Part shown: positions 1-7,663 of the stretch, in pieces
Layout of the letters: the number at the start of each line of letters is the position of its first letter
Position numbering within the stretch: the stretch's first letter is position 1
Assembly (NCBI RefSeq): GCF_900659635.1
Contig: NZ_CAACVB010000006.1
Span: forward strand, 28,191-92,190
Origin: Actinomadura roseirufa
Lineage (GTDB): Bacteria; Actinomycetota; Actinomycetes; Streptosporangiales; Streptosporangiaceae
DNA: 64,000 bases
Direction: 5' to 3'
Position numbers and translations under genes: made by a program
The notes under the pieces: generated by a model
What the model saw: the letters and a program-made list of their open reading frames with translations, nothing else
Databases searched by the model: none
Told to the model about the DNA's origin: nothing

Positions 1-1178
1 GTGGCGCCCAGGTGCGCGATCACGCTGCGGCGGATAATCCTGACGCAGGTCAGGTAGGGGATGCGGTCGGCGTCGACGACGGGTTCACTTGTGTGGACCG
101 CGGCGTGGTGGGCGACCCGGCGGACAGCGTGATGCACCGCCAGAAAGGCCCACAGCTCCTGGCGGACACCGTCGGGAGTGCGCGAGCGCAGCGGACCGCC
201 GGGGCCGAGGTGATTCTTGACCTCGTCGAAGGCGAGCTCGATCTCCCAGCGTTGCCGGTAGAGCGCGATCAGTTCCATGGTGGGGTGGCGTTCGTGGTCA
301 AGCAGTGTGGTGCCCAGGTGTAACAGCGTCTTGCCGTCGTCGGTGGTGAAGGTGATGACGCGGAAGGTGATCTGCTCGGGCAACTCTCGGCCGTCGGCCT
401 TGGCGCGCAGGCGGGTGCCCTTGCCCGGCCGAGAGACCGCCAGGCATGACCCGTCGGGGAGCTCCCTCATGGTGGTGCCCAGGTGATTGGACTGCAGCCG
501 GGCCAGCAGGTTCGTGCCGGTCGCGGCGAAGGTGTCCACGAACTCGACCGACCAGAATCCTCGATCGACGATCACCAGGTCACCGGGACCGGCCGCAGCA
601 GCGAGCGAGAAGGCCAGTGCGCGTTCGCCGTCGCGGTAGCCGCCGATCGCGGCGTCCAGCACGCCGTGCGTGCCGATCTCAGCGAGCACTACGGCCCTGA
701 CCTGTGGGAACCCGAGCGGGGTGTGGTCTGTGGTGGACGGCCCGTCGAAGGCGGAGCCGTTGCTCATCGAGTCCGGCACGTCGAACTGTGTGCCGTCCAG
801 CGCCAGCAGCCGCAGCCCGCGCCACCAGGCGCCGGGCGTGTCGTGTGTTGCCAGCGGCCCGGCGACCTCCCGGAACAGCGTCTCCATCACCTCGGTGCCC
901 AGCCGAGCACGGGCACGCGACAGCGACGACCTGTTGACGCGGGCTAATGCCCGGGTCCCCGAAATCCCACCGGTCAGCAGCTGGATGACCTCCTCATACG
1001 ACTCGCGCGCGAACAGGCACAGGGCGAGCACGAAGTACACCACCAGCCGCGCCGGCAGCAGCCTGCGCCGACGCTCGGCCCGGTCGTGTTTGGCGATCAC
1101 CACGTCGACCAGCTCGGACGTGAACACCGTCGTCAGAACCCCGAGCCGGACCCGCAGCCCAGCGGTTCCGGCACTCAC
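1..1178 (-). CDS. IS4-type DDE transposase, 3' end cut by window edge
   Basis: The minus strand is open from a GTG at 1178 to base 1, giving at least 392 residues of a DDE transposase of the IS4 group. An in-frame TGA lies five codons upstream, so the GTG (VSAGTAGLRV) is the first usable start. The middle carries the two aspartates expected of the RNase H-like core (LLALDGTQFD and GDLVIVDRGF). Further on is the family signature around the third acidic residue (YRQRWEIELAFDEVKNHLG). The C-terminus lies outside the window, so completeness cannot be judged. I could not define terminal inverted repeats. It lies about 500 bp from a tRNA-type integration site, as expected in an accessory region. 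Confidence 0.88.
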   Translation of the reverse strand, partial: MSAGTAGLRVRLGVLTTVFTSELVDVVIAKHDRAERRRRLLPARLVVYFVLALCLFARESYEEVIQLLTGGISGTRALARVNRSSLSRARARLGTEVMETLFREVAGPLATHDTPGAWWRGLRLLALDGTQFDVPDSMSNGSAFDGPSTTDHTPLGFPQVRAVVLAEIGTHGVLDAAIGGYRDGERALAFSLAAAAGPGDLVIVDRGFWSVEFVDTFAATGTNLLARLQSNHLGTTMRELPDGSCLAVSRPGKGTRLRAKADGRELPEQITFRVITFTTDDGKTLLHLGTTLLDHERHPTMELIALYRQRWEIELAFDEVKNHLGPGGPLRSRTPDGVRQELWAFLAVHHAVRRVAHHAAVHTSEPVVDADRIPYLTCVRIIRRSVIAHLGA

Positions 1179-1716
1179 GCTCGAAAACCCTCAGGCACAG
1201 AGCGGTCGCTACCACGCGGTATCACCAACCCGTGACGATCACGGACACGGTTCGTGATCTCTCGCAGCGCGGGGGCTGGCGCTGTCGGCTGGGCGCGTGC
1301 GACTGGGGAACCCCGTGGCTCCCCAGACCCCTCCTGGCCCCGGGACACACGATCGCGCGCTACCGACCGTCACGCCTGACCGCCGTTCGCGCGATCGTGC
1401 GCCCCGGCACGTCACTGTGTCCATCCGGGCCGACGACAGCCAGGACCACCAAAAGCAACTGCATTGGCTGCGCCGGCCCCCTGGACCCCGCGAGCCGGGG
1501 GGCTCATTCGCGCGAAGAACGGTCTGTCGCACATAGCGCGCCGTTCGTGCGAACGAACACCCCGGACCGAACAGCGCGGAGTGCTCAGGCTTGCTAACGC
1601 GGATGCTTACGGCGGGTCTGGACGGGCCTGGACGAGGGGGGAACCCGGGGGCGTCCGCGAGGGCCGCCCTGCAGGTCAGCGGACAAATTTGGACGTCTTC
1701 GGATCTTGTCCGTGAG
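1179..1716. other. Intergenic stretch with no supportable gene
   Basis: This is a 540-bp gap between the transposase start and the tRNA-Thr fragment. Frames on both strands are open but read as low-complexity Arg/Pro/Ala products typical of high-GC non-coding DNA, and none has a recognisable domain. It presumably contains the IS end upstream of the transposase, which I could not locate without the other end. Confidence 0.5.
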
Positions 1717-1762
1717 ACTCGTAATGAATAGGTCATCGGTTCGATTCCGATAGGCGGCTCCA
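1717..1762 (+). other. 3' half of tRNA-Thr(CGU): integrase attachment site
   Basis: These 46 bases match the 3' part of a tRNA. They contain an anticodon loop with CGT, the variable region, a T arm with a 5-bp stem (ATCGG/CCGAT) around TTCGATT, the 3' acceptor strand AGGCGGC, discriminator T and CCA. Bases upstream of 1717 do not continue a D arm or 5' acceptor strand, so this is not a functional tRNA. A duplicated tRNA 3' half is the usual footprint (att core) of an integrative element inserted into a tRNA gene. The tyrosine integrase remnant 65 bp downstream supports this. Confidence 0.82.
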
Positions 1763-1768
1763 CCTCAG

Positions 1769-1798
1769 AGGCCCCTCGCGATCGCTCGCGAGGGGCCT
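1769..1798. terminator. Hairpin terminator after the tRNA fragment
   Basis: An 11-bp GC-rich stem (1770-1780 GGCCCCTCGCG with 1787-1797) closes a 6-nt loop and is followed by CTTCT. It sits just after the tRNA 3' half, as tRNA terminators do, and may have been copied with the att core. Confidence 0.7.
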
Positions 1799-1827
1799 TC
1801 TGCATGACTGACTGACACAGTGCCTGA

Positions 1828-2020
1828 CTAGCCGCCCTCGTCGACGAGCGGGAACACGTCGTCCATCGCCTCGGCGCCGGCCAGCAGAGCGGGCCGGATC
1901 TGGTGCCAGTAGACCGTCTCGGTGACCTCCGTGCTCTTGTGGCGGACCGGCCGTGAGATGTCCTCAATCGGGACGTCGGCGTCCGACAGCACCGACACGA
2001 AGCTGCCGCAGCGTCGGCTC
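1828..2020 (-). pseudogene. Tyrosine recombinase (integrase), C-terminal remnant
   Basis: The reverse frame ending at TAG 1830-1828 encodes a typical C-terminal end of an actinobacterial tyrosine integrase: SFVSVLSDADVPIEDISRPV, then HKSTEVTETVYWHQIRP. The Tyr of ETVY fits the nucleophile position. In intact relatives this segment follows the catalytic R of an ELRH-type motif and reads VGHKST. Here the upstream sequence turns into unrelated residues (RRCG where an ELRH motif is expected), and no catalytic domain precedes it. I read it as a truncated, decayed integrase whose 3' end faces the tRNA-Thr core, as in pSAM2-like elements. It should be inactive. Confidence 0.75.
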
Positions 2021-2209
2021 GTCCGCGTTGAGGTCTGTCTTCGCTCGGATGGACGAAACGACTGCAGCACGTTGTTGGCGTTCCGCTCAGTTCCGACCGC
2101 GGACGCGAAACCAGAGGGTGCTCCCGTCACGGCTGTCCCAGTTGCCTGGCGGTGCCCGCCTGCAGGTCCCCCGCCGAGCGCGACGCTAAGGTGTTTCGGG
2201 AGGTACTCC

Positions 2210-2689
2210 ATGACGTCTGCCGAGCCCCGCTCATCCCGACCGACCTTGCAGGGCTATGGCCGAGCGGACCGACTGCCGGTGGCCTTGGATGCCCTGTTCG
2301 TCTATGGGACCCTCCGGTTCTCTGACGTCCTGCGTACCCTCATCGACCGCGTTCCCGACCGTGAGCCTGCAGCCGCCGAGGGGTGGCGCGTCGCCGCCCT
2401 CCCTGGACGGGTCTATCCCGGGCTGGTCATCGGTACCGCCACGGCCCATGGCTACCTGATGACCGGTCTTACCCGCGATGAGTGGCGCGTCCTGGACGCA
2501 TTCGAGGGCCCGGTCTATGAACTCGTTCGCGTTGATCTGCGTGACGGACGCCACAGCTGGGCCTACGCCTGCATTCCCGGAACCGACGTCGACCCCGACG
2601 ACTGGTCGGCCGAAGACTTCGACGCCCGGCATCTCGCCGCCTTCGTAGAACACTGCGCAGCCTGGCGCCGGCACTACGAAGCCAGTTGA
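2210..2689 (+). CDS. Gamma-glutamylcyclotransferase-like (AIG2/GGCT) protein
   Basis: A 159-residue protein of the GGCT/AIG2 superfamily. The N-terminal core shows the substrate-loop motif VYGTL at about residues 30-35. A conserved acidic segment follows (LDAFEGPVYELVRV), where the Glu is the likely general acid/base. Family members cleave gamma-glutamyl amine or amino-acid linkages with cyclisation; the substrate here is unknown. The ATG at 2210 is chosen because GGGAGG lies 7 nt upstream; longer versions read into the integrase remnant. It stands alone next to an integration site and may be element cargo. Confidence 0.85.
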   Translation: MTSAEPRSSRPTLQGYGRADRLPVALDALFVYGTLRFSDVLRTLIDRVPDREPAAAEGWRVAALPGRVYPGLVIGTATAHGYLMTGLTRDEWRVLDAFEGPVYELVRVDLRDGRHSWAYACIPGTDVDPDDWSAEDFDARHLAAFVEHCAAWRRHYEAS

Positions 2690-2811
2690 ACCTTTCAGGT
2701 CAGCCCGGGTAGCCGCCGTTGTCCAGGCCAGTAGATGGGTGAGATTAGGGCCCCAGGGCGTGATTGATGGATTCCCTAGAATCGTGAGGCTGCCTTGCGG
2801 GACGGTGAACT

Positions 2812-3480
2812 CTACTCGTAGTCGTACTCGTCGTCGTTCATGAGGAGATCGTTGAAGCCGTACCTGCGCTCTTCCCCGTCCAGTTCGATCCGGCCTTCCT
2901 TCAGTACCGGCGCCAGCAGTTCAGGCAATCCGAGACCCGCCCAGTCGACGGTCACGGTGTACTCGGTATCTCTCAACAAGCGCTCGTCCGTGAGCACCCA
3001 CATCCGCTCGTTACGGTTCCTCGGCTCCGCGCTGTTGAGATCCTCGGTGACCCACTGCATGTCAGAATCAGGCAGAGGTTCACCACCAAGGATCCAGCCT
3101 TCGTCGTCCCAACGGATCTCGGTTAGTCCGGGGATTTCCAGCCGAATGTGCGGATACAGGTCTCGGACCAGTGTGAGTTCGCCCTTCTGATATACGCGGA
3201 TGTCCAGGTCGGCTGCGGGGCTGAGATTCCATCCCGTTCGTAGGACGTCATAGACCGCCTCGTGGATCTCCTCCAGGGAACCGGCCACTGTTAGATTTCC
3301 CCAGCCTCCACCGCCTTGAAAGAATGAGTCCTCGAACACGTAGAAGCTGTGCATTTTGCCATCCTCTCGCAGAGCTTTGCCGTAGGCATCCAGCCTATAG
3401 AGCCGAGTCGCCTGGGGTTGGTCTTTCGTCCTCAAATCAGATGGTCGAGTCTTTTTGAACCAGAGGGCTACGTTGCCCAA
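2812..3480 (-). CDS. Hypothetical protein, 222 aa, low-GC cargo gene
   Basis: I do not recognise this protein. It is a soluble, acidic protein of about 222 residues with no signal peptide or membrane segment. Aromatic and glycine-rich patches (YVFEDSFFQGGGGWGNL) sit near residues 47-62, and the tail is strongly acidic (NDDEYDYE). The start is probably TTG at 3480; the next Met is at residue 43 and no good Shine-Dalgarno sequence decides the case. Its base composition is visibly lower in GC than neighbours and its codons include many A/T-ending ones, suggesting recent acquisition. The lack of a partner and the isolated context would fit an orphan immunity-type protein, but that is a guess. Confidence 0.6.
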   Translation of the reverse strand: MGNVALWFKKTRPSDLRTKDQPQATRLYRLDAYGKALREDGKMHSFYVFEDSFFQGGGGWGNLTVAGSLEEIHEAVYDVLRTGWNLSPAADLDIRVYQKGELTLVRDLYPHIRLEIPGLTEIRWDDEGWILGGEPLPDSDMQWVTEDLNSAEPRNRNERMWVLTDERLLRDTEYTVTVDWAGLGLPELLAPVLKEGRIELDGEERRYGFNDLLMNDDEYDYE

Positions 3481-3972
3481 TGCAGTTTCTTAAGGCGTGA
3501 AGCAGGGCCGTGGCCTGTCCAAGATTCCCCTCGCGGTGAGCTCGGCGGAGAATGTCGAGGCGGTGGCGGTGGCGGCGGCGACGAGCAGGACCAGGGCGGC
3601 GACCAGTCCCAGAGTCCCCAGAGTCGGGAGCGCCACGTCGGCGAACGACCGCGGTGTGATCGTGGCCAACGCTGACCTGGACGTCGGACCACGACAGGCG
3701 CCCGGCCAGGAACCCCGGCCAGTTGATCGGCCGATGTTGCGGCCACCTCTCGAACCTGAGTCCCCTATAAGCCGGGCGGCGCGGGGAGAGCCGAAAGCGG
3801 GTGGGCTTCTTCTTGTGTTGATCAGCCGGACGCGGGCGCGGGCCGGTGGGTTCGGGTGCGCGGAGTCGTGTTGATCACGTCCACGGGCGCCAACCTCGTC
3901 GGTGCGGGTGTGCATCTTACCTGGTACGGCGCGACCGAGAGGGTTGCGCATTGGGGATGGGGACGAGGGCTC
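3481..3972. other. Intergenic/decayed stretch between cargo genes
   Basis: No convincing gene. A minus-strand frame here (stop near 3490) contains one hydrophobic segment, LGTLGLVAALVLLVAAATAT, preceded by a Ser/Arg/Pro-rich sequence. It could be the relic of a small membrane protein, but no start signal or family match supports it. Confidence 0.4.
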
Positions 3973-4143
3973 ATGCGGAAGTTTGTGATCGCCGGAGCGG
4001 GGGCTGTGCTGGCGCTCGGTTTGACGGCCTGCGGCAGTGTCGCCGACAGCGATTCCGTGCCGCCCCCGCCCCCGCCGACTGCTCCCTCGGCGCCGGAGGC
4101 CCCCTCTGGGCCGGGTGGGGTGCCGACTCAGCAGACCCCGTAA
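3973..4143 (+). CDS. Short secreted lipoprotein, possibly truncated by a stop
   Basis: A 56-residue protein with a textbook lipoprotein signal: MRK, a hydrophobic core (FVIAGAGAVLALG), then lipobox LTAC with the lipidated Cys at residue 20. The mature part is almost entirely Pro/Ala/Gly/Ser. ATG 3973 is preferred over upstream starts because it begins directly at the signal peptide. The frame stays open past the single TAA at 4141-4143 and continues through KYLVAGKFTVGGVVFFTADG and a short Cys-containing stretch. The original gene may therefore have been longer and been cut by this stop. Function is unknown. Confidence 0.6.
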   Translation: MRKFVIAGAGAVLALGLTACGSVADSDSVPPPPPPTAPSAPEAPSGPGGVPTQQTP

Positions 4144-4707
4144 GTGCGGCCGAAATATCTGGTCGCCGGCAAGTTCACCGTCGGCGGCGTCGTGTTCTTC
4201 ACCGCCGACGGGAAGTGCCCGGACGGTGCCCCGCGCCCGGTAGGTGCTCCATGTCCGGGTTCGGTGAAGGGGGGCGGGCCACGTCGCACAACGCCGGCGT
4301 GCATCTCTCCGGCCAGGTCGCGACCTTCATCCAGGAGACCCGGCGACCTCGTCGATGTTGGGCCGGCTCCTGAGCCGATCGGGTCTAGCCACCGGCTTCG
4401 GTCACCAACGCTTTCATGCAGGTGGACGGCGACCACGCCACCGTCCCGAACCGGGAAGGCTCGCCTCCGAAGCCACCGCTCAGATCGGTGGACGCTCGCG
4501 TTTCGAGGCGACCTGAACGGCCGAAGGCCGGCGACCGTCCCTGGTCGAGCTTCCGCCGTTGGCGGTTCCCCGGACGGTGTCACCGCCGAATGCCTCGGCG
4601 GATATGCCCCGAAGCCCCCTCGCGACTTCGCGAGGGGGCGTCTTTCAGGGGCGCCGCTGAAGGCCGTCGCGGCGAACCGGCAACCCGTCCGAGCGGCTCT
4701 AGTGGTG
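4144..4707. other. Non-coding or decayed stretch downstream of the lipoprotein
   Basis: The first 110 bp remain in frame with the lipoprotein and could be its former C-terminus. The rest holds no supportable gene. It ends with a strong hairpin (see 4614) and then the 3' end of the MFS gene on the opposite strand. Confidence 0.45.
4614..4639. terminator. Strong GC-rich hairpin terminator
   Basis: A 12-bp perfect stem (4614-4625 with 4628-4639) is followed by GTCTTTC. It shares the arms CCCCTCGCGA and TCGCGAGGGG with the hairpin after the tRNA-Thr fragment at 1770. It can terminate transcription from the left and also serve the convergent MFS gene. Confidence 0.65.
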
Positions 4708-5934
4708 TCAGTGGTCGGCTCGGGTTCGGTCGGCGGGGCGGGTGAGGTCACCGAGGTTGTTCAGAGGCGGGTGCGGGGCGGGGGTCGCGCGACGGTTGAC
4801 GGCCCAGACCGCGAGGGCGCAGGCGGCGAAGGCCGCGCCGAGGATGCTGGAGCCGGTCCATCCGGCATTGGCGAAGACGGTGGTCGTGGTGGTGGCGCCG
4901 AGGGCGGAGCCGAGCGAGTAGAAGATCATGTAGCCGCCGACGACGCTGCTGGTGCGGTCCGGGTGGACCGTCGTGAGCAGGTGCTGGTTGCTGACGTGCA
5001 CGGCTTGGACGGCGAAGTCGAGCACGACCACGCCGATGACGACGAGCCACAGCGACCAGGACGTTTGCGCGATGGCGAGCCACGAGAGGGCGAGCAGCAC
5101 GAGTGCTCCGCCGGTGACGGGGCTCGCGAACCCGGCGTCGGCCCAGCGTCCGGCCCGCGCGGCGCCGAGTGCCCCGGCCAGGCCGGCGACGCCGAACAGG
5201 CCGATCTGTGCCGTGCTCAGGTGCCACGGGGCGGCCGCGAGCGGGAGGGCCAGGCCGCTCCACAGCGTGCCGAAGGAGGCGAACAGGAAGAACGCGATCA
5301 GCCCGCGCGAGACGAACGAGCGCTCGCGGAACAGTCCGCCCAGCGAGGTCAGGACCTGCCGATACGTGGTGTGGTCGGTGCGCGGGTCGGGCGGCAGCGC
5401 CCGCAGGACGAGGCCCGCCAGCGTCACCAGGATCGCGGCGAGTGCGAAGTACACGCTGCGCCAGCCCCACACCGCGGCCAGTGCCCCGGCCGCGACGCGT
5501 GCGCCGAGGATGCCGACGACGACGCCGGAGGTCACCACGCCGAGCGTGCGGCCGCGTTCCCCGGGCGTCGACAGGGCCGCGGCGTAGGCGACGGTCGTCT
5601 GCACGACGACCGCGAACAGGCCCACGACGGCGAGTCCGACCAGCAACAGCCAGGTCCGGGACGCCGTCGCGGCCAGCAACGCGCCCACCGCGGTCAGCAG
5701 GAGGTGCCCCGCCATGAGCTTGCGCCGGTCCACCATGTCGCCCAAAGGGACGAGGAGGGCGAGCCCCGCCAGATAGCCGAGCTGCCCGGCCGTGACGGTC
5801 CATCCCAGGTGGGCGTCCGGCACGCCCAGGTCGTCGCGGATCTGGGCGAGCACGGGCTGCGCGGCGTAGATGCCCGCGACCGCCACCGCGCAGACGGCGG
5901 CGAACAAGGCCCTTCGGCCAGCGGTCAACCCCAT
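4708..5934 (-). CDS. MFS transporter, 12-TM drug-efflux type
   Basis: A 408-residue major facilitator superfamily permease. The hydrophobicity fits 12 membrane segments. The loop after the second segment carries the family motif as PLGDMVDRRKLM, and the fifth segment has a G-rich stretch (GVVTSGVVVGILGARV). The family exports small hydrophobic compounds by proton antiport; the substrate is unknown. ATG 5934 has a perfect AAGGAGG 6-7 nt upstream. It is transcribed divergently from an HxlR regulator, with a near-perfect palindrome between the two starts. It is probably repressed by that regulator and induced by its ligand. Confidence 0.9.
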   Translation of the reverse strand: MGLTAGRRALFAAVCAVAVAGIYAAQPVLAQIRDDLGVPDAHLGWTVTAGQLGYLAGLALLVPLGDMVDRRKLMAGHLLLTAVGALLAATASRTWLLLVGLAVVGLFAVVVQTTVAYAAALSTPGERGRTLGVVTSGVVVGILGARVAAGALAAVWGWRSVYFALAAILVTLAGLVLRALPPDPRTDHTTYRQVLTSLGGLFRERSFVSRGLIAFFLFASFGTLWSGLALPLAAAPWHLSTAQIGLFGVAGLAGALGAARAGRWADAGFASPVTGGALVLLALSWLAIAQTSWSLWLVVIGVVVLDFAVQAVHVSNQHLLTTVHPDRTSSVVGGYMIFYSLGSALGATTTTTVFANAGWTGSSILGAAFAACALAVWAVNRRATPAPHPPLNNLGDLTRPADRTRADH

Positions 5935-5951
5935 CCGATCCTCCTTCGATC

Positions 5952-5968
5952 AGTAGCAAATTGCAACT
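5952..5968. promoter_or_regulatory. Operator candidate for the HxlR regulator
   Basis: AGTAGCAAATTGCAACT is a 17-bp palindrome with one mismatched pair around a central A. It lies 18 bp upstream of the MFS start and 53 bp upstream of the HxlR start, where a repressor could control both promoters. Confidence 0.65.
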
Positions 5969-6020
5969 AACCTGAGGCTACGGCAGAATGGTTTCAATCA
6001 GCAACTCTTCGGGAGGTGTG

Positions 6021-6479
6021 ATGTCCCAGCCCGCGATCCGTGCCGAGGATGTGGCCTGGACGGATCCGACCTGCCCAGTGGCGCGGACCCTCGACCTGAT
6101 CGGCGACCGCTGGAGCCTGCTCATCGTTCGCGACGCCATGGACGGCGCGCGCGCGTTCACCGACTTCCAGCAGCGCACCGGCATCGCCCGCAACATCCTC
6201 ACCGACAGGCTCCGGCGGCTGGTCGAGCGTGGCGTCCTCGATAGGAAGGTCGCACCATCGGGCAAGCGGCAGCTCTACGCGCTCACCCCGGTCGGGCGCG
6301 ATCTGTTCACCGTCATCGTCGCCCTGCGGCAGTGGGGTGAACGGCACGCCTTCGCCCCGGACGAGACCCATTCCGTCCTCGTCGACGAGCGCGGTCTCCC
6401 GATTCCGGAGCTCCGGCCCACCCTCTCGGGCGGCGACCCCGCCGATGTCGACACGACCACCGTGCTGAAGACGCGGTGA
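6021..6479 (+). CDS. HxlR-family transcriptional regulator
   Basis: A 152-residue winged-helix regulator of the HxlR/MarR-like family. The N-terminal CPVARTLDLIGDRWSLLIVRD is diagnostic, with the family Cys at the start. It is followed by the recognition helix region (RNILTDRLRRLVERGVL) and the wing (YALTPVGRDL). HxlR proteins act as homodimers responding to electrophiles, quinones or other ligands. ATG 6021 follows GGGAGG at 6011-6016; the in-frame ATG at 5988 lacks such a site. It is divergent from an MFS pump and likely its regulator. The C-terminal 30 residues (VDERGLPIPELRP onward) extend past the basic HTH core. Confidence 0.9.
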   Translation: MSQPAIRAEDVAWTDPTCPVARTLDLIGDRWSLLIVRDAMDGARAFTDFQQRTGIARNILTDRLRRLVERGVLDRKVAPSGKRQLYALTPVGRDLFTVIVALRQWGERHAFAPDETHSVLVDERGLPIPELRPTLSGGDPADVDTTTVLKTR

Positions 6480-6544
6480 GGGGAAGCGTGCTCCGAGGGC
6501 GTCCTGGGCCCGTCCCGCCGTATTTGTGCTGGTCGTGACGGAGG

Positions 6545-6576
6545 TTGCATCCTGTACCGAGGTACAGGCTTACCGT
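6545..6576 (+). promoter_or_regulatory. MerR-type promoter with operator inside a long spacer
   Basis: TTGCAT (-35, 6545-6550) and TACCGT (-10, 6571-6576) are 20 bp apart. The spacer holds a perfect dyad, CCTGTACC-GA-GGTACAGG, at 6551-6568. A 19-20 bp spacer containing the dyad is the hallmark of promoters that MerR proteins untwist upon metal binding. The MerR gene of this operon starts at 6979. Confidence 0.8.
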
Positions 6577-6625
6577 CGAGACGCGGCCGCCGCCAGGTGG
6601 GCGACGCCGAGACGAAGGGGGCTGG

Positions 6626-6982
6626 ATGATGGCCGAGCCCGACGTGCCGATCTTGTGCACGCTGTCGCCGAACGCGATCGTGGACCGGCTGACGGAGTTC
6701 GAGGCACTGTTCGCCGAGAGCCTGACCACGGTGGAGCGCGAGCCGCTCCGGCTGCGGCTGACCTTCGATGCCGATGCCGAAACGGAGAATCGGCTTCGTG
6801 ACGTCTTCGAGGCGGAGCGGCAGTGCTGCGCGTTCCTGCGCTTCGCGTTCGACCGCACCGAGGCGGGGCTGCGGGTCGAGGTGATCGCTCCGGAGGACGC
6901 CGCGCCGACCTTGGACGGCATGCAGGCCCTGGCCGAGCGCAACGCGCCGCCGGAGGTCGTGGCCACGGGATGGACGAGATGA
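6626..6982 (+). CDS. Small Cys-pair protein of a MerR metal-response operon
   Basis: A 118-residue cytosolic protein with no catalytic family I can name. A vicinal cysteine pair (ERQCCAFLRFAFDR, near residues 70-83) is the most notable feature and could bind a soft metal. Similar small proteins are known to me next to MerR regulators in actinobacteria. It is the first gene of a three-gene cluster behind a MerR-type promoter. Its stop overlaps the MerR start by 4 bp. The start is ATG 6626 or 6629, after AAGGGGG. A role as metal chaperone or accessory resistance protein is inference. Confidence 0.7.
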   Translation: MMAEPDVPILCTLSPNAIVDRLTEFEALFAESLTTVEREPLRLRLTFDADAETENRLRDVFEAERQCCAFLRFAFDRTEAGLRVEVIAPEDAAPTLDGMQALAERNAPPEVVATGWTR

Positions 6983-7425
6983 GCGCTCAGTACGAGGGGC
7001 TGCGGTCCAGCCAGGTCGCGGAGGCGGCGGGCGTGAACCCGCAGACCCTGCGGTACTACGAACGGCGCGGCCTGCTGGCCGAGCCCGAGCGGACCTTGGG
7101 CGGACATCGGCTCTATCCCCGAGAGGCGGTGACCGTCCTGCGGGTGATCAAGACGGCGCAACGGCTGGGCTTCACCTTGGACGAGGTAGCCGAGCTGCTG
7201 GAGGCCGCGCGGCATCGGCATGGGCGGCCTGACACGGGCCTGATGGACCGGGCACGGCTGAAGCTGGTCGAGGTCGAGCGGCGCATCGCTGACCTGGAGG
7301 TCATCCGGTCCGCTCTGCACGAAGCGATCGACGCCGGCTGTGACGACCTGATGACGTGCGCCCGACAGCCGTGCTGTCCGCTGCCGTTCGCCGGCCTCGC
7401 CGATGCCGAAGAGGAGCGCGCGTGA
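6979..7425 (+). CDS. MerR-family regulator, mercury/metal type
   Basis: A 148-residue MerR protein. The HTH reads SSQVAEAAGVNPQTLRYYER, followed by the wing (RRGLLAEPERTLGGHRLYP) and a long dimerisation helix. The C-terminus carries a cysteine cluster (AGCDDLMTCARQPCCPLPF) resembling the metal-binding end of Hg(II)-sensing MerR proteins. Metal identity is not decided by this. ATG 6979 overlaps the previous stop by four bases, indicating translational coupling. It likely activates its own operon through the dyad at 6551-6568. The next gene overlaps it by GTGA and is frameshifted. Confidence 0.88.
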   Translation: MSAQYEGLRSSQVAEAAGVNPQTLRYYERRGLLAEPERTLGGHRLYPREAVTVLRVIKTAQRLGFTLDEVAELLEAARHRHGRPDTGLMDRARLKLVEVERRIADLEVIRSALHEAIDAGCDDLMTCARQPCCPLPFAGLADAEEERA

Positions 7426-7658
7426 AGACCGCATCGGGGACGGGCTTGGGCGCACTGGCCGCCGCGGCATGCCGTCCTTTCTCGGCACCGGGGTGCTCGG
7501 CGGGGGCGCGGTGGTGTCCTTCGCCGGCGGCCTGCCGCTCGTCGCCGGGGGCCTGACCGTTCTGGGCCGTGGTCACGTTCGTCCTCGCGGCCCGCCGCAG
7601 GACAAGTGCGGCCAAGGCGGTTGCTAGTGGCTGCGGGTGCGGCACTGGGGGCATCTGA
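7422..7658 (+). pseudogene. Broken small membrane protein of the mer-like operon
   Basis: A conserved-looking small membrane protein is split between two frames. It begins with VKTASGTGLGALAAAAC in the frame of GTG 7422. It continues one frame off as SFLGTGVLGGGAVVSFAGG. It returns to the first frame as VVTFVLAARRRTSAAKAV, ending in the Cys-rich GCGCGTGGI before TGA 7656-7658. Two compensating one-base changes, one near 7470 and one near 7570, explain this. In the original frame a stop occurs at 7554-7556. It is therefore either a pseudogene or carries two sequencing errors. The layout (helical hairpin, cysteine tail) fits a small metal-transport protein, which is inference. Confidence 0.72.
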
Positions 7659-7663
7659 GCGCG

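Noticed and set aside
1239..1967. A 242-residue minus-strand frame containing EPPIGIEPMTYSLRV
   Set aside because: That peptide is the translation of the tRNA-Thr 3' fragment read backwards, a known source of spurious proteins; no domain or start supports a gene.
3490..3951. Minus-strand frame with one hydrophobic segment
   Set aside because: No family match, no ribosome site and a low-complexity N-terminus; kept only as a remark on a possible relic.
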